Shown here one piece after another: positions 25,660 to 32,023 of a stretch of DNA of 64,000 bases. Source of the stretch: Paenibacillus sp. PastM-3 (lineage in GTDB: Bacteria > Bacillota > Bacilli > Paenibacillales > Paenibacillaceae); the NCBI RefSeq assembly GCF_029893965.1, contig NZ_JARXXP010000019.1, positions 58,665 to 122,664 of the forward strand. The letters run 5' to 3'. Numbering within the stretch: position 1 is the stretch's first letter; each line of letters begins with the position of its first letter. Both the position numbers and the translations under genes were made by a program. The notes below the pieces were generated by a model, which was given only the letters and a program-made list of their open reading frames with translations, had not been told where the DNA came from and ran no database searches.

Positions 25660-25800
25660 TGTATCAAAAACGTACTATTTCGTAAATATGATTTTGAAAC
25701 GGGTTTCGTACTGTTTTTCTCAGGTTTTACGCTCAAAAATAGTAGGTTCACGAATCGTTTCATAAACAATCGTTTTCGTACCGCCAGTTAGAAACAGGTT
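25660..25800. repeat. Putative res/operator site upstream of resolvase
   Basis: Read on the minus strand, TACGAAA occurs in GGTACGAAAACG, CAGTACGAAACC and TTTACGAAATAG, with partial inverted copies (TATGAAACGATTCGT, ACCCGTTTC) between them. Three spaced half-site groups in the 180 bases ahead of a resolvase gene match the layout of res subsites I-III. Spacing was judged by eye. Confidence 0.45.
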
Positions 25801-25869
25801 ACTTTATTCATCCCCCCTCTGAGCGCTGTTATGAAATGAGTAACTTTAATCATAAAAGGGAGAGGGACT

Positions 25870-26240
25870 ATGCCACGAGGTGGAGTGCGAATAGGGGCAG
25901 GACGTAAAGCACATGGATTACGTGAAAGGTATCCCTAACTTTATCACAAGAACAATAGGAGCAAATTGAATCATCAGGAGAGCCAACGGTAGCGGTTTAC
26001 ATTCAGGGTCTTATGAATGAAATTACATCAATTAAAGAAGATGTCGATACTGCTTCTGAATTAGGTTAGCCGAATCATAAAGGGCATCAAGTAGTAAGCA
26101 GGAAGGAAGTCGAAGAATTTTGGGTAAAGCCTAACTTTGTTTGTCCTTTTACTGGAAAACGATTCGGCTCAGTAAAAGCTATGATAATGGCGGCTGTGCC
26201 GCATTTGGTTAAACCTACACGAAATAAACATATGGTTTGA
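25870..26240 (+). pseudogene. Decayed phage-type small protein (terminase-small-like N-terminus)
   Basis: It starts MPRGGVRIGAGRKAHGLRER after GGGAGAGGG, the usual opening of phage DNA-packaging or HTH proteins (GARxGAGRK). A frameshift near 25930 moves reading to a frame with an early TAG, then EPTVAVYIQGLMNEITSIKE, another TAG, then KEVEEFWVKPNFVCPFTGKR and a final stop at 26238-26240. One shift plus two nonsense codons mark it as dead. Its presence shows phage ancestry of the element. Confidence 0.55.
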
Positions 26241-26674
26241 AAGTAAAGAGAACGCGAAGCGAAACCTCTGACCGCCGAAGGCGTGTCAGATAGATTGATT
26301 CTCTCTCTGAATCTCTTTATTGAATCTAATATATTGAATATAATTAGGCGGAACTTCTTACTGTTTTAACAGATTTCACTTCTCTCTTGATGACGTTTAT
26401 TTCTACTCAAACAGAATTTACTACTTCTATAGAAAAAAACGTACATAGCTGAACTACATTCTGTTCAGAGGGAACAAGAATAACCCATATCGGATTTTGC
26501 TTCTACTGAAGTGGAGTTTCAATAGGTTATGGAAAATTTCGTACATGGCAGAATATTCTTCTGCTCAAGGGGAAGGTTATTGCAACTTTTAAGGCATTTT
26601 CCATTAATGAATTGGAACAGAAAAGAGGAGAATCGGCTATCTCCAACTAGTGGATATTGCCGAATCTCCTCTTT
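26241..26674. other. Noncoding, repeat-rich, origin-like region
   Basis: About 430 AT-rich bases without a credible gene. They contain the long imperfect repeats listed separately and end in a strong hairpin that closes the replication-type gene. The base composition, the palindromes and the neighbouring HTH protein suggest an origin or control region of the element. Confidence 0.45.
26401..26580. repeat. Two imperfect direct repeats with internal palindromes
   Basis: Copy 1 (about 26401-26480) and copy 2 (about 26501-26575) share TTCTACT, then GAAAA...CGTACAT.GC.GAA, then TTCTG.TCA..GGGAA in the same order, about 100 bases apart. Copy 1 holds CTGAAC...GTTCAG and copy 2 CAGAA...TTCTG, so each has its own dyad. 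Likely iteron-like binding sites or operators. Confidence 0.5.
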
Positions 26675-26675
26675 T
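26621..26675. terminator. Long bidirectional hairpin terminator
   Basis: AAAAGAGGAGAATCGGC pairs with GCCGAATCTCCTCTTTT with one mismatch, and the inner TATCTCCA/TGGATA extends the stem. U-rich on both strands. It abuts the stop codon of the 227-residue HTH gene. Confidence 0.85.
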
Positions 26676-27358
26676 CATTTAACCAATGTTTCAAGATGTT
26701 TCTTGAATCGCTTCACGATTTCTTTTACCTTTTCCGGCTCGTCTGAGTAGTCTCCCGATTCTGCACTATTCATGTAAGTTCTCTGAATTTCAGTTGCATA
26801 TTCGGCATACTTCCCACCATCAATAAACTTTTTTACGGATGCTAGGAGTAACTTCTCATTAAGCTTTTCAAAGTTACGCTTTTCTCTGATGAACTGATGG
26901 GTTAACTCGGATAAGACAACATAAGGGTTATCTTGAAGATTAGCCGCTAGAAAATATAGGTTATTGTGATTGCGGTAATCCACCCAAATAAAGTCCTTTT
27001 CACTAAGTGACCATAAGTGGTCAGATACAGTTTTTGAAGATGCTCCAATATTTAGAGCAATCGTTTCTTGAGTTGGGAAACAGCGGCTGTTAGCTCCCAT
27101 GTATGCTACCAATTCTGTCAGAATCATTTTTTCGTAAATCGTCAAGCCTAAGCACCTATACAACTTGTGAGGGAGTTGAACATAGAACTTATTGAAGTTA
27201 GCGTAGGCTCCATTGTCAGCAATTTTCCGCATGTAATCAGATGCGTTGTCTTCGCTTCGATTTAACCAAGCTTCATCGGAGTATGAACCTTTGAAATAAG
27301 TTGGCTTAAATGCTTCGCGTTGTTTTGTTTCCGAGTTATTGTCATGGACTATCTCCAT
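26675..27358 (-). CDS. HTH protein, replication-initiator-like
   Basis: 227 residues. The centre reads LTIYEKMILTELVAYMGANS and CFPTQETIALNIGASSKTVS, then DHLWSLSEKDFI, a winged helix of the HTH_36/Rep_N kind found in plasmid and phage replication initiators. N- and C-terminal parts are charged helices. Its ATG overlaps the stop of the upstream HTH gene as TAATG, so translation is coupled. It lies beside origin-like repeats. A role in element replication or its control is inferred; a simple repressor is the alternative. Confidence 0.65.
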   Translation of the reverse strand: MEIVHDNNSETKQREAFKPTYFKGSYSDEAWLNRSEDNASDYMRKIADNGAYANFNKFYVQLPHKLYRCLGLTIYEKMILTELVAYMGANSRCFPTQETIALNIGASSKTVSDHLWSLSEKDFIWVDYRNHNNLYFLAANLQDNPYVVLSELTHQFIREKRNFEKLNEKLLLASVKKFIDGGKYAEYATEIQRTYMNSAESGDYSDEPEKVKEIVKRFKKHLETLVK

Positions 27359-27540
27359 TATTCTCGCCCCCTACGTTGTAAGTAACCTTCTAATGCTGTG
27401 CGGCTTATGAGGTACGTTGATGTTATACCGTCACCAATTTTTTGGGCGGCAAGTTTTTTTGCAGCAATTGCTCGTAGCACTGTCCTTGGGCAGACTCCTG
27501 CTATTCTTGCGGCTTCCTTACAGTTAATCAGTTCATTCAT
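27358..27540 (-). CDS. Small HTH (excisionase/AlpA-like) protein
   Basis: 60 residues from the ATG at 27538-27540, which has GGGAGGGG 7 bases upstream; the longer frame to 27600 lacks a site. NCKEAARIAGVCPRTVLRAI is a MerR/excisionase-type HTH, and ISRTALEGYLQRR is the usual closing strand and helix. Last of four small HTH genes in a row, coupled to the replication-type gene. Confidence 0.75.
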   Translation of the reverse strand: MNELINCKEAARIAGVCPRTVLRAIAAKKLAAQKIGDGITSTYLISRTALEGYLQRRGRE

Positions 27541-27727
27541 TGATACCCCTCCCAACTTTGACCTAATTTCGACATCGAAGGATAAAAAATATCCTCGCAA
27601 AGTAACAATCGTTCCTTTGGGCGGTATCGTTGCAAGCGATTTGCTTATAATAAAGATACACGTCCTTTCTTCATGCCCCTGCCTTCACTCAGCAGGGGCT
27701 TTTCTTTGTTCATTACTATCCGGGCGG

Positions 27728-27970
27728 CTAGTCATTGTCAGGAAAGAGCCTGTCAAAGTCATATCCCATCTCGGTTAATACATCCTTCAAATGCGATTCC
27801 TGAACCCAATAGGGATACTTGCCTACACCCCTGATATTTCCGGGGATTCGTTCGACCTGCAACTTGCCTTGTCTTACCCATCCATAGACTGCATCCTCGC
27901 TTACCAGTCGGCTACGGCTGTGAACAGACAGTCTATGTGCGATTTGTGAGACCGTGTAGTTTCTCTCCAT
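27728..27970 (-). CDS. Small HTH (excisionase-like) protein
   Basis: 80 residues. YTVSQIAHRLSVHSRSRLVS, then EDAVYGWVRQGKLQVERIPG, is a MerR-like HTH with the W-x-x-x-G-K-L turn. GGGAGA precedes the ATG by about 8 bases, inside the end of the upstream gene. It is followed by 187 bases that hold a possible promoter and a short GGGG-rich stretch before the next gene. Confidence 0.72.
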   Translation of the reverse strand: MERNYTVSQIAHRLSVHSRSRLVSEDAVYGWVRQGKLQVERIPGNIRGVGKYPYWVQESHLKDVLTEMGYDFDRLFPDND

Positions 27971-27972
27971 GA

Positions 27973-28164
27973 TTAACGTCTCCCTTCTTCTAGTGCTTGC
28001 AGGATGAAGTAATTCAAGTCCTTCTCACGTATACGCCAAAGCGTACCGCCTAATTTCATCGCAGTTAGCTTGTTTTCTTTTACCCATCTATCAACGGTTT
28101 TACGGTCAACTTTTAGCATCTTGCTGACTTCGTCAACAGAGTGAAGCTTACCTAGTAATTCCAT
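27973..28164 (-). CDS. Small HTH (excisionase family) DNA-binding protein
   Basis: 63 residues from the ATG at 28162-28164, preceded by AGGAGG at 8 bases; the longer upstream frame overlaps another gene. LHSVDEVSKMLKVDRKTVDR, then WVKENKLTAMKLGGTLWRI, is a textbook excisionase/MerR HTH. It stands two bases from the next small HTH gene in the same operon. Confidence 0.8.
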   Translation of the reverse strand: MELLGKLHSVDEVSKMLKVDRKTVDRWVKENKLTAMKLGGTLWRIREKDLNYFILQALEEGRR

Positions 28165-28165
28165 G

Positions 28166-28342
28166 TTACTGACCTCCTGTAGTGTTATTGAGAATGAAGT
28201 TCCTAAGACTTTCCTGAGGAATCCTAATCGAGCCCCCGATTTTACAGCTTGGTAACTGCCCGTTCTGACACATGGCATAAACCGTTGTATGAGACAGTTG
28301 TAGAATGTCCATCACTTCACGGATGGTGTATAAGCGTTCCAA
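28166..28342 (-). CDS. Small HTH (excisionase-like) protein with TTG start
   Basis: 58 residues, missed by ATG-only calling. It starts at TTG (28340-28342) with AAAGGAG about 9 bases upstream and ends two bases before the next gene. RLYTIREVMDILQLSHTTVY, then AMCQNGQLPSCKIGGSIRIP, is a complete excisionase-type HTH. First gene of the four-gene HTH run and divergent from the recombinase operon, the place expected for a recombination directionality factor. Confidence 0.75.
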   Translation of the reverse strand: MERLYTIREVMDILQLSHTTVYAMCQNGQLPSCKIGGSIRIPQESLRNFILNNTTGGQ

Positions 28343-28398
28343 TGAGAACTGCTCCTTTCAGGTGTGAAATAGATTCATTCACAATATAAGGATTAGTT

Positions 28399-28620
28399 TT
28401 GGAAAATTATCATCGTGACGTAGAAATATTGAAGAATCTTTATTTATTTGATAAGTACGGGCATTTAGTTTGGAATGTGGAAGAGAGAACGAAGGTGACC
28501 TTTTTCAAAGATAGAATGAGCGTTATAGTAGCTTCATTACCATTTAATCCATTGATTTCATCTGCAAAAAAAACAAAACGCGTCTGCTTTGTATTTTGGG
28601 GAATTGGGTTATACCAATAG
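28399..28620 (+). CDS. Doubtful small ORF upstream of recombinase
   Basis: 73 codons from TTG 28399-28401, with AAGGAT about 6 bases before it. The product (MENYHRDVEILKNLYLF start) matches nothing I recognise. An opposite-strand frame of similar length exists, so coding is uncertain. If real it would lead the plus-strand recombinase operon. Confidence 0.25.
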   Translation: MENYHRDVEILKNLYLFDKYGHLVWNVEERTKVTFFKDRMSVIVASLPFNPLISSAKKTKRVCFVFWGIGLYQ

Positions 28621-28703
28621 AATTTAAATATCAAGCACTCCACCGCAATTATTTAAGACCTTGGCTCGATAGTTACTGTGAAAACGCCAAGGGGGTAGAC
28701 GTA

Positions 28704-28868
28704 ATGAAAGTAACTTGTAAATTCTACAACGAAAACAACATACAAAACCTCATACTTGAACTCTTGAAATCTCGTATTGACACGTTGATTGAGCAGTCAT
28801 ACGATAATAAGCAAGCGAATACTGCCACATCTCAAAAACAGGACTCCAAAGGGGGAGAATGTGCATGA
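28704..28868 (+). CDS. Small protein cotranscribed with recombinase
   Basis: 54 residues from ATG 28704-28706 with GGGGGT 7 bases upstream. It reads MKVTCKFYNENNIQNLILEL, then a Gln/Lys-rich tail ending GGECA. Its stop overlaps the recombinase ATG (ATGA), so the pair is translationally coupled. Helical and charged; possibly an integrase partner. Family not recognised. Confidence 0.6.
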   Translation: MKVTCKFYNENNIQNLILELLKSRIDTLIEQSYDNKQANTATSQKQDSKGGECA

Positions 28869-30379
28869 GATGTGCCATTTATGCAAGGGTAAGTACAGGA
28901 TTAGATAGTCAGAAGGATAGCCTTGAAAGTCAAGTATCGTACTTTGAAAACCATATAAAAGAAAAAGGTTGGGAACTTGTAGACGTTTATGCAGATGAGG
29001 GCATTACTGGTACAAGTATCGCCCAACGTGAAGAACTAAAGCGACTTATGCGAGATGCAGAAAAGAAACGTTTTGATGTAGTCCTAATCAAAGCATTGTC
29101 TAGACTATCTCGTGATACAGCCGACACTCTAAACATTGTCAGAACTCTTAATAGCTACGATGTGATGTTATTTTCTTCAAGAGAAGGCGAAATAAAAGAC
29201 GAGTTACAGCTTACCGTTATTTCAGCGGTAAACCAACGGCAAAGCGAGGATACGTCATACAACGTTAGTTGGGGAATAGGAGTTAAATCACGCAACGGCA
29301 TCTTTCACGGTACGCCGCCCTACGGCTACGACAAAGTGAAGCCGGGAAAATTAGTTCCTAGTGTCACTCACGCCCCCACCGTACAGTTAATATTCGACCT
29401 ATACCTAAACAAAGGGATGGGCGTTCAGGCAATAGCCAATTACTTGAATGATGAATTAGGTGTACTTCCTTCGAGAAAGAACACAAAGAAGTGGCATGAT
29501 TCCTCCATCCGCCTGATGCTTACTAACCACCACTATATTGGCGACTTGGTACAAGGACGTTCTAAGGTGGATAGCACGGACAAAATCCATCTTCAAAAAA
29601 AGGGCTACAAGAAGCGACATAAGATTGATGAGAAGGATTGGATAGTCGTTCCCAATACACATGAACCTCTCATTACTCACGAACAATTTGAAGCCGTTCA
29701 AGAAAAAATGAAGCAAAAAGCTCTACGAGTATTTAGGGGCAGAGGGCGCAAATCTCTATTCGCAAGGGTAGCTTTCTGCGCGGATTGCGGAGCAGGAATG
29801 AACTACAAGAACGACCGTCAATCATATGTCTGCTCTACGTATCAAAAGAATACGGCTAAAAAATGTTCCTCCCATATCATCAAGCATGACGCTCTTAAGC
29901 ACGTTGTCCTTGCTCATCTAAAAGACTTGATTGGTAACTCGTTGAACATGCAATTATTAGTTGACATGACTATCCAAAGAGCAGGAATTAAGAAAAACAA
30001 CGCTGTTAAAGAACTTAAAAAGGTTCAACGCGAAATCACCAAATTGGATATGGAACTCGTTCAGCTTACGAGAAAGTGGACTAGCGGTGATATTAATAAG
30101 GAAATATTCAACGCCTGTTGTGGGGCGGTCAAAAATGAACGCCAAGCATTAGAGGAAAGGAAGGCTCGACTTCAAACAGAAATCGCCCACGAACATGATA
30201 CAGAATCACGAGTATCAGCGTTTAAGGCAGAGTTAATGAAGTTTTCCGCGCTAGATGTAAGTAATGAGGAAATCCTGCGAGATATGATTCACAAGATGAT
30301 TAACCGTGTTGATGTTCATGAGGATGGTTCAATTGAAATCAGTTACAACTTCCAAAATCCACTAAAACAAGGGGCGTAG
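28865..30379 (+). CDS. Large serine recombinase (integrase)
   Basis: About 504 residues. MRCAIYARVSTGLDSQKDSL holds the catalytic Ser in ARVST; DVVLIKALSRLSRDTADTLN is the second block of the resolvase domain. The Recombinase domain follows (HGTPPYGYDKVKPGK...IYLNKGMGVQAIANYLN type text), then a zinc ribbon CADCGAGMNY...YVCSTYQ...C, and a coiled-coil region (about 380-460). The start at 28865 is preferred over 28859 because of the ATGA overlap and 8-base spacing to GGGGGAG. It sits beside the right attachment site and should integrate the element. Confidence 0.92.
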   Translation: MRCAIYARVSTGLDSQKDSLESQVSYFENHIKEKGWELVDVYADEGITGTSIAQREELKRLMRDAEKKRFDVVLIKALSRLSRDTADTLNIVRTLNSYDVMLFSSREGEIKDELQLTVISAVNQRQSEDTSYNVSWGIGVKSRNGIFHGTPPYGYDKVKPGKLVPSVTHAPTVQLIFDLYLNKGMGVQAIANYLNDELGVLPSRKNTKKWHDSSIRLMLTNHHYIGDLVQGRSKVDSTDKIHLQKKGYKKRHKIDEKDWIVVPNTHEPLITHEQFEAVQEKMKQKALRVFRGRGRKSLFARVAFCADCGAGMNYKNDRQSYVCSTYQKNTAKKCSSHIIKHDALKHVVLAHLKDLIGNSLNMQLLVDMTIQRAGIKKNNAVKELKKVQREITKLDMELVQLTRKWTSGDINKEIFNACCGAVKNERQALEERKARLQTEIAHEHDTESRVSAFKAELMKFSALDVSNEEILRDMIHKMINRVDVHEDGSIEISYNFQNPLKQGA

Positions 30380-30380
30380 C

Positions 30381-30449
30381 CTATTTAGGCTCGCCCCTCC
30401 ATTCCATCAATAATACGCACTCCACATGCACCGTATGCGGGAACCGCTT
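30381..30449 (-). pseudogene. rumA-like C-terminal fragment at the right junction
   Basis: On the minus strand this reads KRFPHTVHVECVLLMEWRGE, P, K, stop. FPHTxHVEC is the conserved end of RumA/RlmCD proteins; the text before it becomes non-homologous with stop codons. It looks like a short copy of the host gene end joined to an element-derived tail. The GGGGCGTAGCC/GGCTCGCCCC inverted repeat covers the recombinase stop and the start of this fragment. Confidence 0.5.
30417..30428. repeat. Right attachment site of the integrative element
   Basis: Second copy of GCACTCCACATG (first at 19519-19530), same orientation, 38 bases after the recombinase stop. It marks the boundary between the element and the prophage. 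Confidence 0.65.
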
Positions 30450-30476
30450 CGGCTACTATGGATTTTAATAAATTAC

Positions 30477-30504
30477 AAAGACCCTTATAAATCAAGGGTC
30501 TTTT
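30477..30504. terminator. Bidirectional terminator at prophage left end
   Basis: AAAGACCCTT and AAGGGTCTTT form a perfect 10-bp stem with an 8-base loop and U-rich flanks on both strands. It separates the lysis operon from the recombinase end of the element. Confidence 0.85.
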
Positions 30505-30591
30505 GCCTATTGAGTAGGGCGAATTAAGTTGAATTAAGGTACCACTTAGAGGGTTATGCCCCCAATTCGCCCCCAGTACTAGCCCCCGATT

Positions 30592-31338
30592 TTACTTGGT
30601 AGTGAGTATAAACGATAGCCAAGCAAGCTCAGATACGGTGAGCGTTTTTTCGGAAATTTTCGTCAGCCAAGCTTTATCCGAAATCGTCCCTGCTTTAAGC
30701 AGGGCTTCAACATTATTCTTCAAGGCATCCCATTGATATTTAGTCAGCTCCAAAATGTCATCCCCCTTAATGGCCTCCGTAGTGTTGTATAAATTCCTTT
30801 CAACCGCTGCGATCTGCGCTGCCGTTGGCTGCCTGCCGATCCGCAGTTGTGTGGTAGTCAGGCCGAATACCATCTGCAGGTGCGGTAGATCCAAAAAGGA
30901 ACGCCAGTCGCCGCCCCATTCAAACCCGAGCCTTTTAGCCTCCTCTACTACCTCAGACCAATCCGGCAGGCTGTCTTTGTCATCGTCCCGCAGCGTGTCC
31001 CATGAGACGGTACGCCCATCCGGCAGCAGCAATGCAAAGTCGATAGCCCAACCAAAGTTATGATTGCTGTACCCGCCACGGGCATTCGTGACTTTGGGTT
31101 TGCTTGGCTGCGCCTTTACATGGGATAAGCCCACTACGTTTAGCTCCGCCTGTGTTCTACCTTGCGCAAACAGCGCGTCCTGCTCCGCAATGGTCCGCAG
31201 CCCCTGGGTAATGATGATCTGCACTCCTCGGGCGTAGCAGCGCTCAATGAGCGCCTCAGCCGCCGCCTTGACGATCGACTGAAGTCTTTCCAGGCGCGCG
31301 GCAGACTTTACTTTTACCTGATCCAGTGTCAGCGCCAT
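30592..31338 (-). CDS. Endolysin, M15-family L-Ala-D-Glu peptidase
   Basis: 248 residues from ATG 31336-31338, which overlaps the holin stop as TGATG. IIITQGLRTIAEQDALFAQG, then GGYSNHNFGWAIDFALLL (the SxHxxGxAxD zinc site) and DLPHLQMVFG (third ligand His) define an M15/VanY-type peptidase like CwlK and Ply500. The C-terminal 80 residues could bind the wall. It cleaves peptidoglycan cross-peptides at lysis. No signal peptide, so it needs the holin. Confidence 0.9.
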   Translation of the reverse strand: MALTLDQVKVKSAARLERLQSIVKAAAEALIERCYARGVQIIITQGLRTIAEQDALFAQGRTQAELNVVGLSHVKAQPSKPKVTNARGGYSNHNFGWAIDFALLLPDGRTVSWDTLRDDDKDSLPDWSEVVEEAKRLGFEWGGDWRSFLDLPHLQMVFGLTTTQLRIGRQPTAAQIAAVERNLYNTTEAIKGDDILELTKYQWDALKNNVEALLKAGTISDKAWLTKISEKTLTVSELAWLSFILTTK

Positions 31339-31604
31339 CACTCATCCGTTCCCTTCTTAGTCTGCTTGACCAGTTGGTTACCATACACAGCCACAGCCCC
31401 GCACAGAATGCCCTGCAGGACGCTGTCCGGGCTTAACCCCAGCATGAGGCAGACAACAATAATAGCCACCAGTGTGACGATATAGATGATCGTCCAGTCA
31501 GGCACGCGTGGTGTCTGCTTGAGGATATACCCAATCACCCAGCAGACAGTAAGCACCAGCAGCAGCTCCGGCTTAATAAAGCTCGATACAGCATTCCATT
31601 CCAT
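31338..31604 (-). CDS. Phage holin
   Basis: 88 residues with two or three hydrophobic segments (LLLVLTVCWVIGYIL; TIIYIVTLVAIIVVCLML; SVLQGILCGAVAVYG) and a charged C-terminus (KQTKKGTDE), a typical small Firmicute phage holin. It sits between XhlA and the lysin and would form the membrane lesion that releases the enzyme. Confidence 0.85.
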   Translation of the reverse strand: MEWNAVSSFIKPELLLVLTVCWVIGYILKQTPRVPDWTIIYIVTLVAIIVVCLMLGLSPDSVLQGILCGAVAVYGNQLVKQTKKGTDE

Positions 31605-31608
31605 TTGT

Positions 31609-31890
31609 TTAACCCCCTGTTAATTTGATGGCTGCAACAATAACACCAGTGACAACGGTGATAGCCGATGCCGCAAACGTCCGCCAGAGCCAACGCTGGT
31701 TGTCCTCAATGCGGTCTAACCTGTGATGCGCGGCCTTAGCGCTTTGAGCAGCATCTCTCGCCATGTCCCGCGCGGACTCTACCGTCGATGTTAGCGCCGG
31801 CACAACCTCTAGCGTCTTCTCGATCCGTGCCAGCTGGATCTGTATCTCAACCAGTTTATCCTCTGTCCCCACGATCCCGCCTCCTGACAT
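31609..31890 (-). CDS. Hemolysin XhlA family protein
   Basis: 93 residues: a coiled-coil N-terminal part (IQIQLARIEKTLEVVPALTS, then HRLDRIEDNQRWLWRTF) and one C-terminal membrane helix (AITVVTGVIVAAIKL). This is the XhlA layout, a membrane-associated partner of the holin in the lysis cassette. AGGGGG is about 9 bases before the ATG. Confidence 0.85.
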   Translation of the reverse strand: MSGGGIVGTEDKLVEIQIQLARIEKTLEVVPALTSTVESARDMARDAAQSAKAAHHRLDRIEDNQRWLWRTFAASAITVVTGVIVAAIKLTGG

Positions 31891-31919
31891 AATGTAATCC
31901 CCCTATCTGTGTCGGTATG

Positions 31920-31986
31920 AAAAAGACACGCCCCGGAGGACGTGCCTGAATTGTGAAGCAAAACAAAACCGCCTCATCGGGCGGTT
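31920..31986 (-). terminator. Two tandem terminators ahead of the lysis cassette
   Basis: GACACGCC...GGACGTGCC (about 31924-31946) and AACCGCC-TCATCG-GGCGGTT (31967-31986) form stems followed by T-rich sequence on the minus strand. They close the glycosyltransferase-like gene and separate it from the lysis genes. Confidence 0.7.
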
Positions 31987-32023
31987 ATCGTTAGTGCGCA
32001 GTATTCTCCTACTGCGAGAAAAA

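Larger units (their letters stand above)
19519..30428. mobile_element. Integrative element with serine recombinase and defence cargo
   Basis: A 10.9-kb AT-rich block bounded by a 12-bp direct repeat. The right end has a large serine recombinase next to the repeat, then excisionase-like HTH genes, a replication-type HTH protein, origin-like repeats and a phage-type pseudogene. The middle has a resolvase and the left has defence genes. No capsid, tail or conjugation gene is present, so it is a small mobilisable or satellite-like element rather than a full phage. Its insertion site coincides with the end of the neighbouring prophage. Confidence 0.65.

Noticed and set aside
28440..28643. Minus-strand 67-codon frame upstream of the recombinase operon
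   Set aside because: No ribosome site and low-complexity Phe/Thr-rich text; opposite frame is only slightly better and was kept at low confidence.
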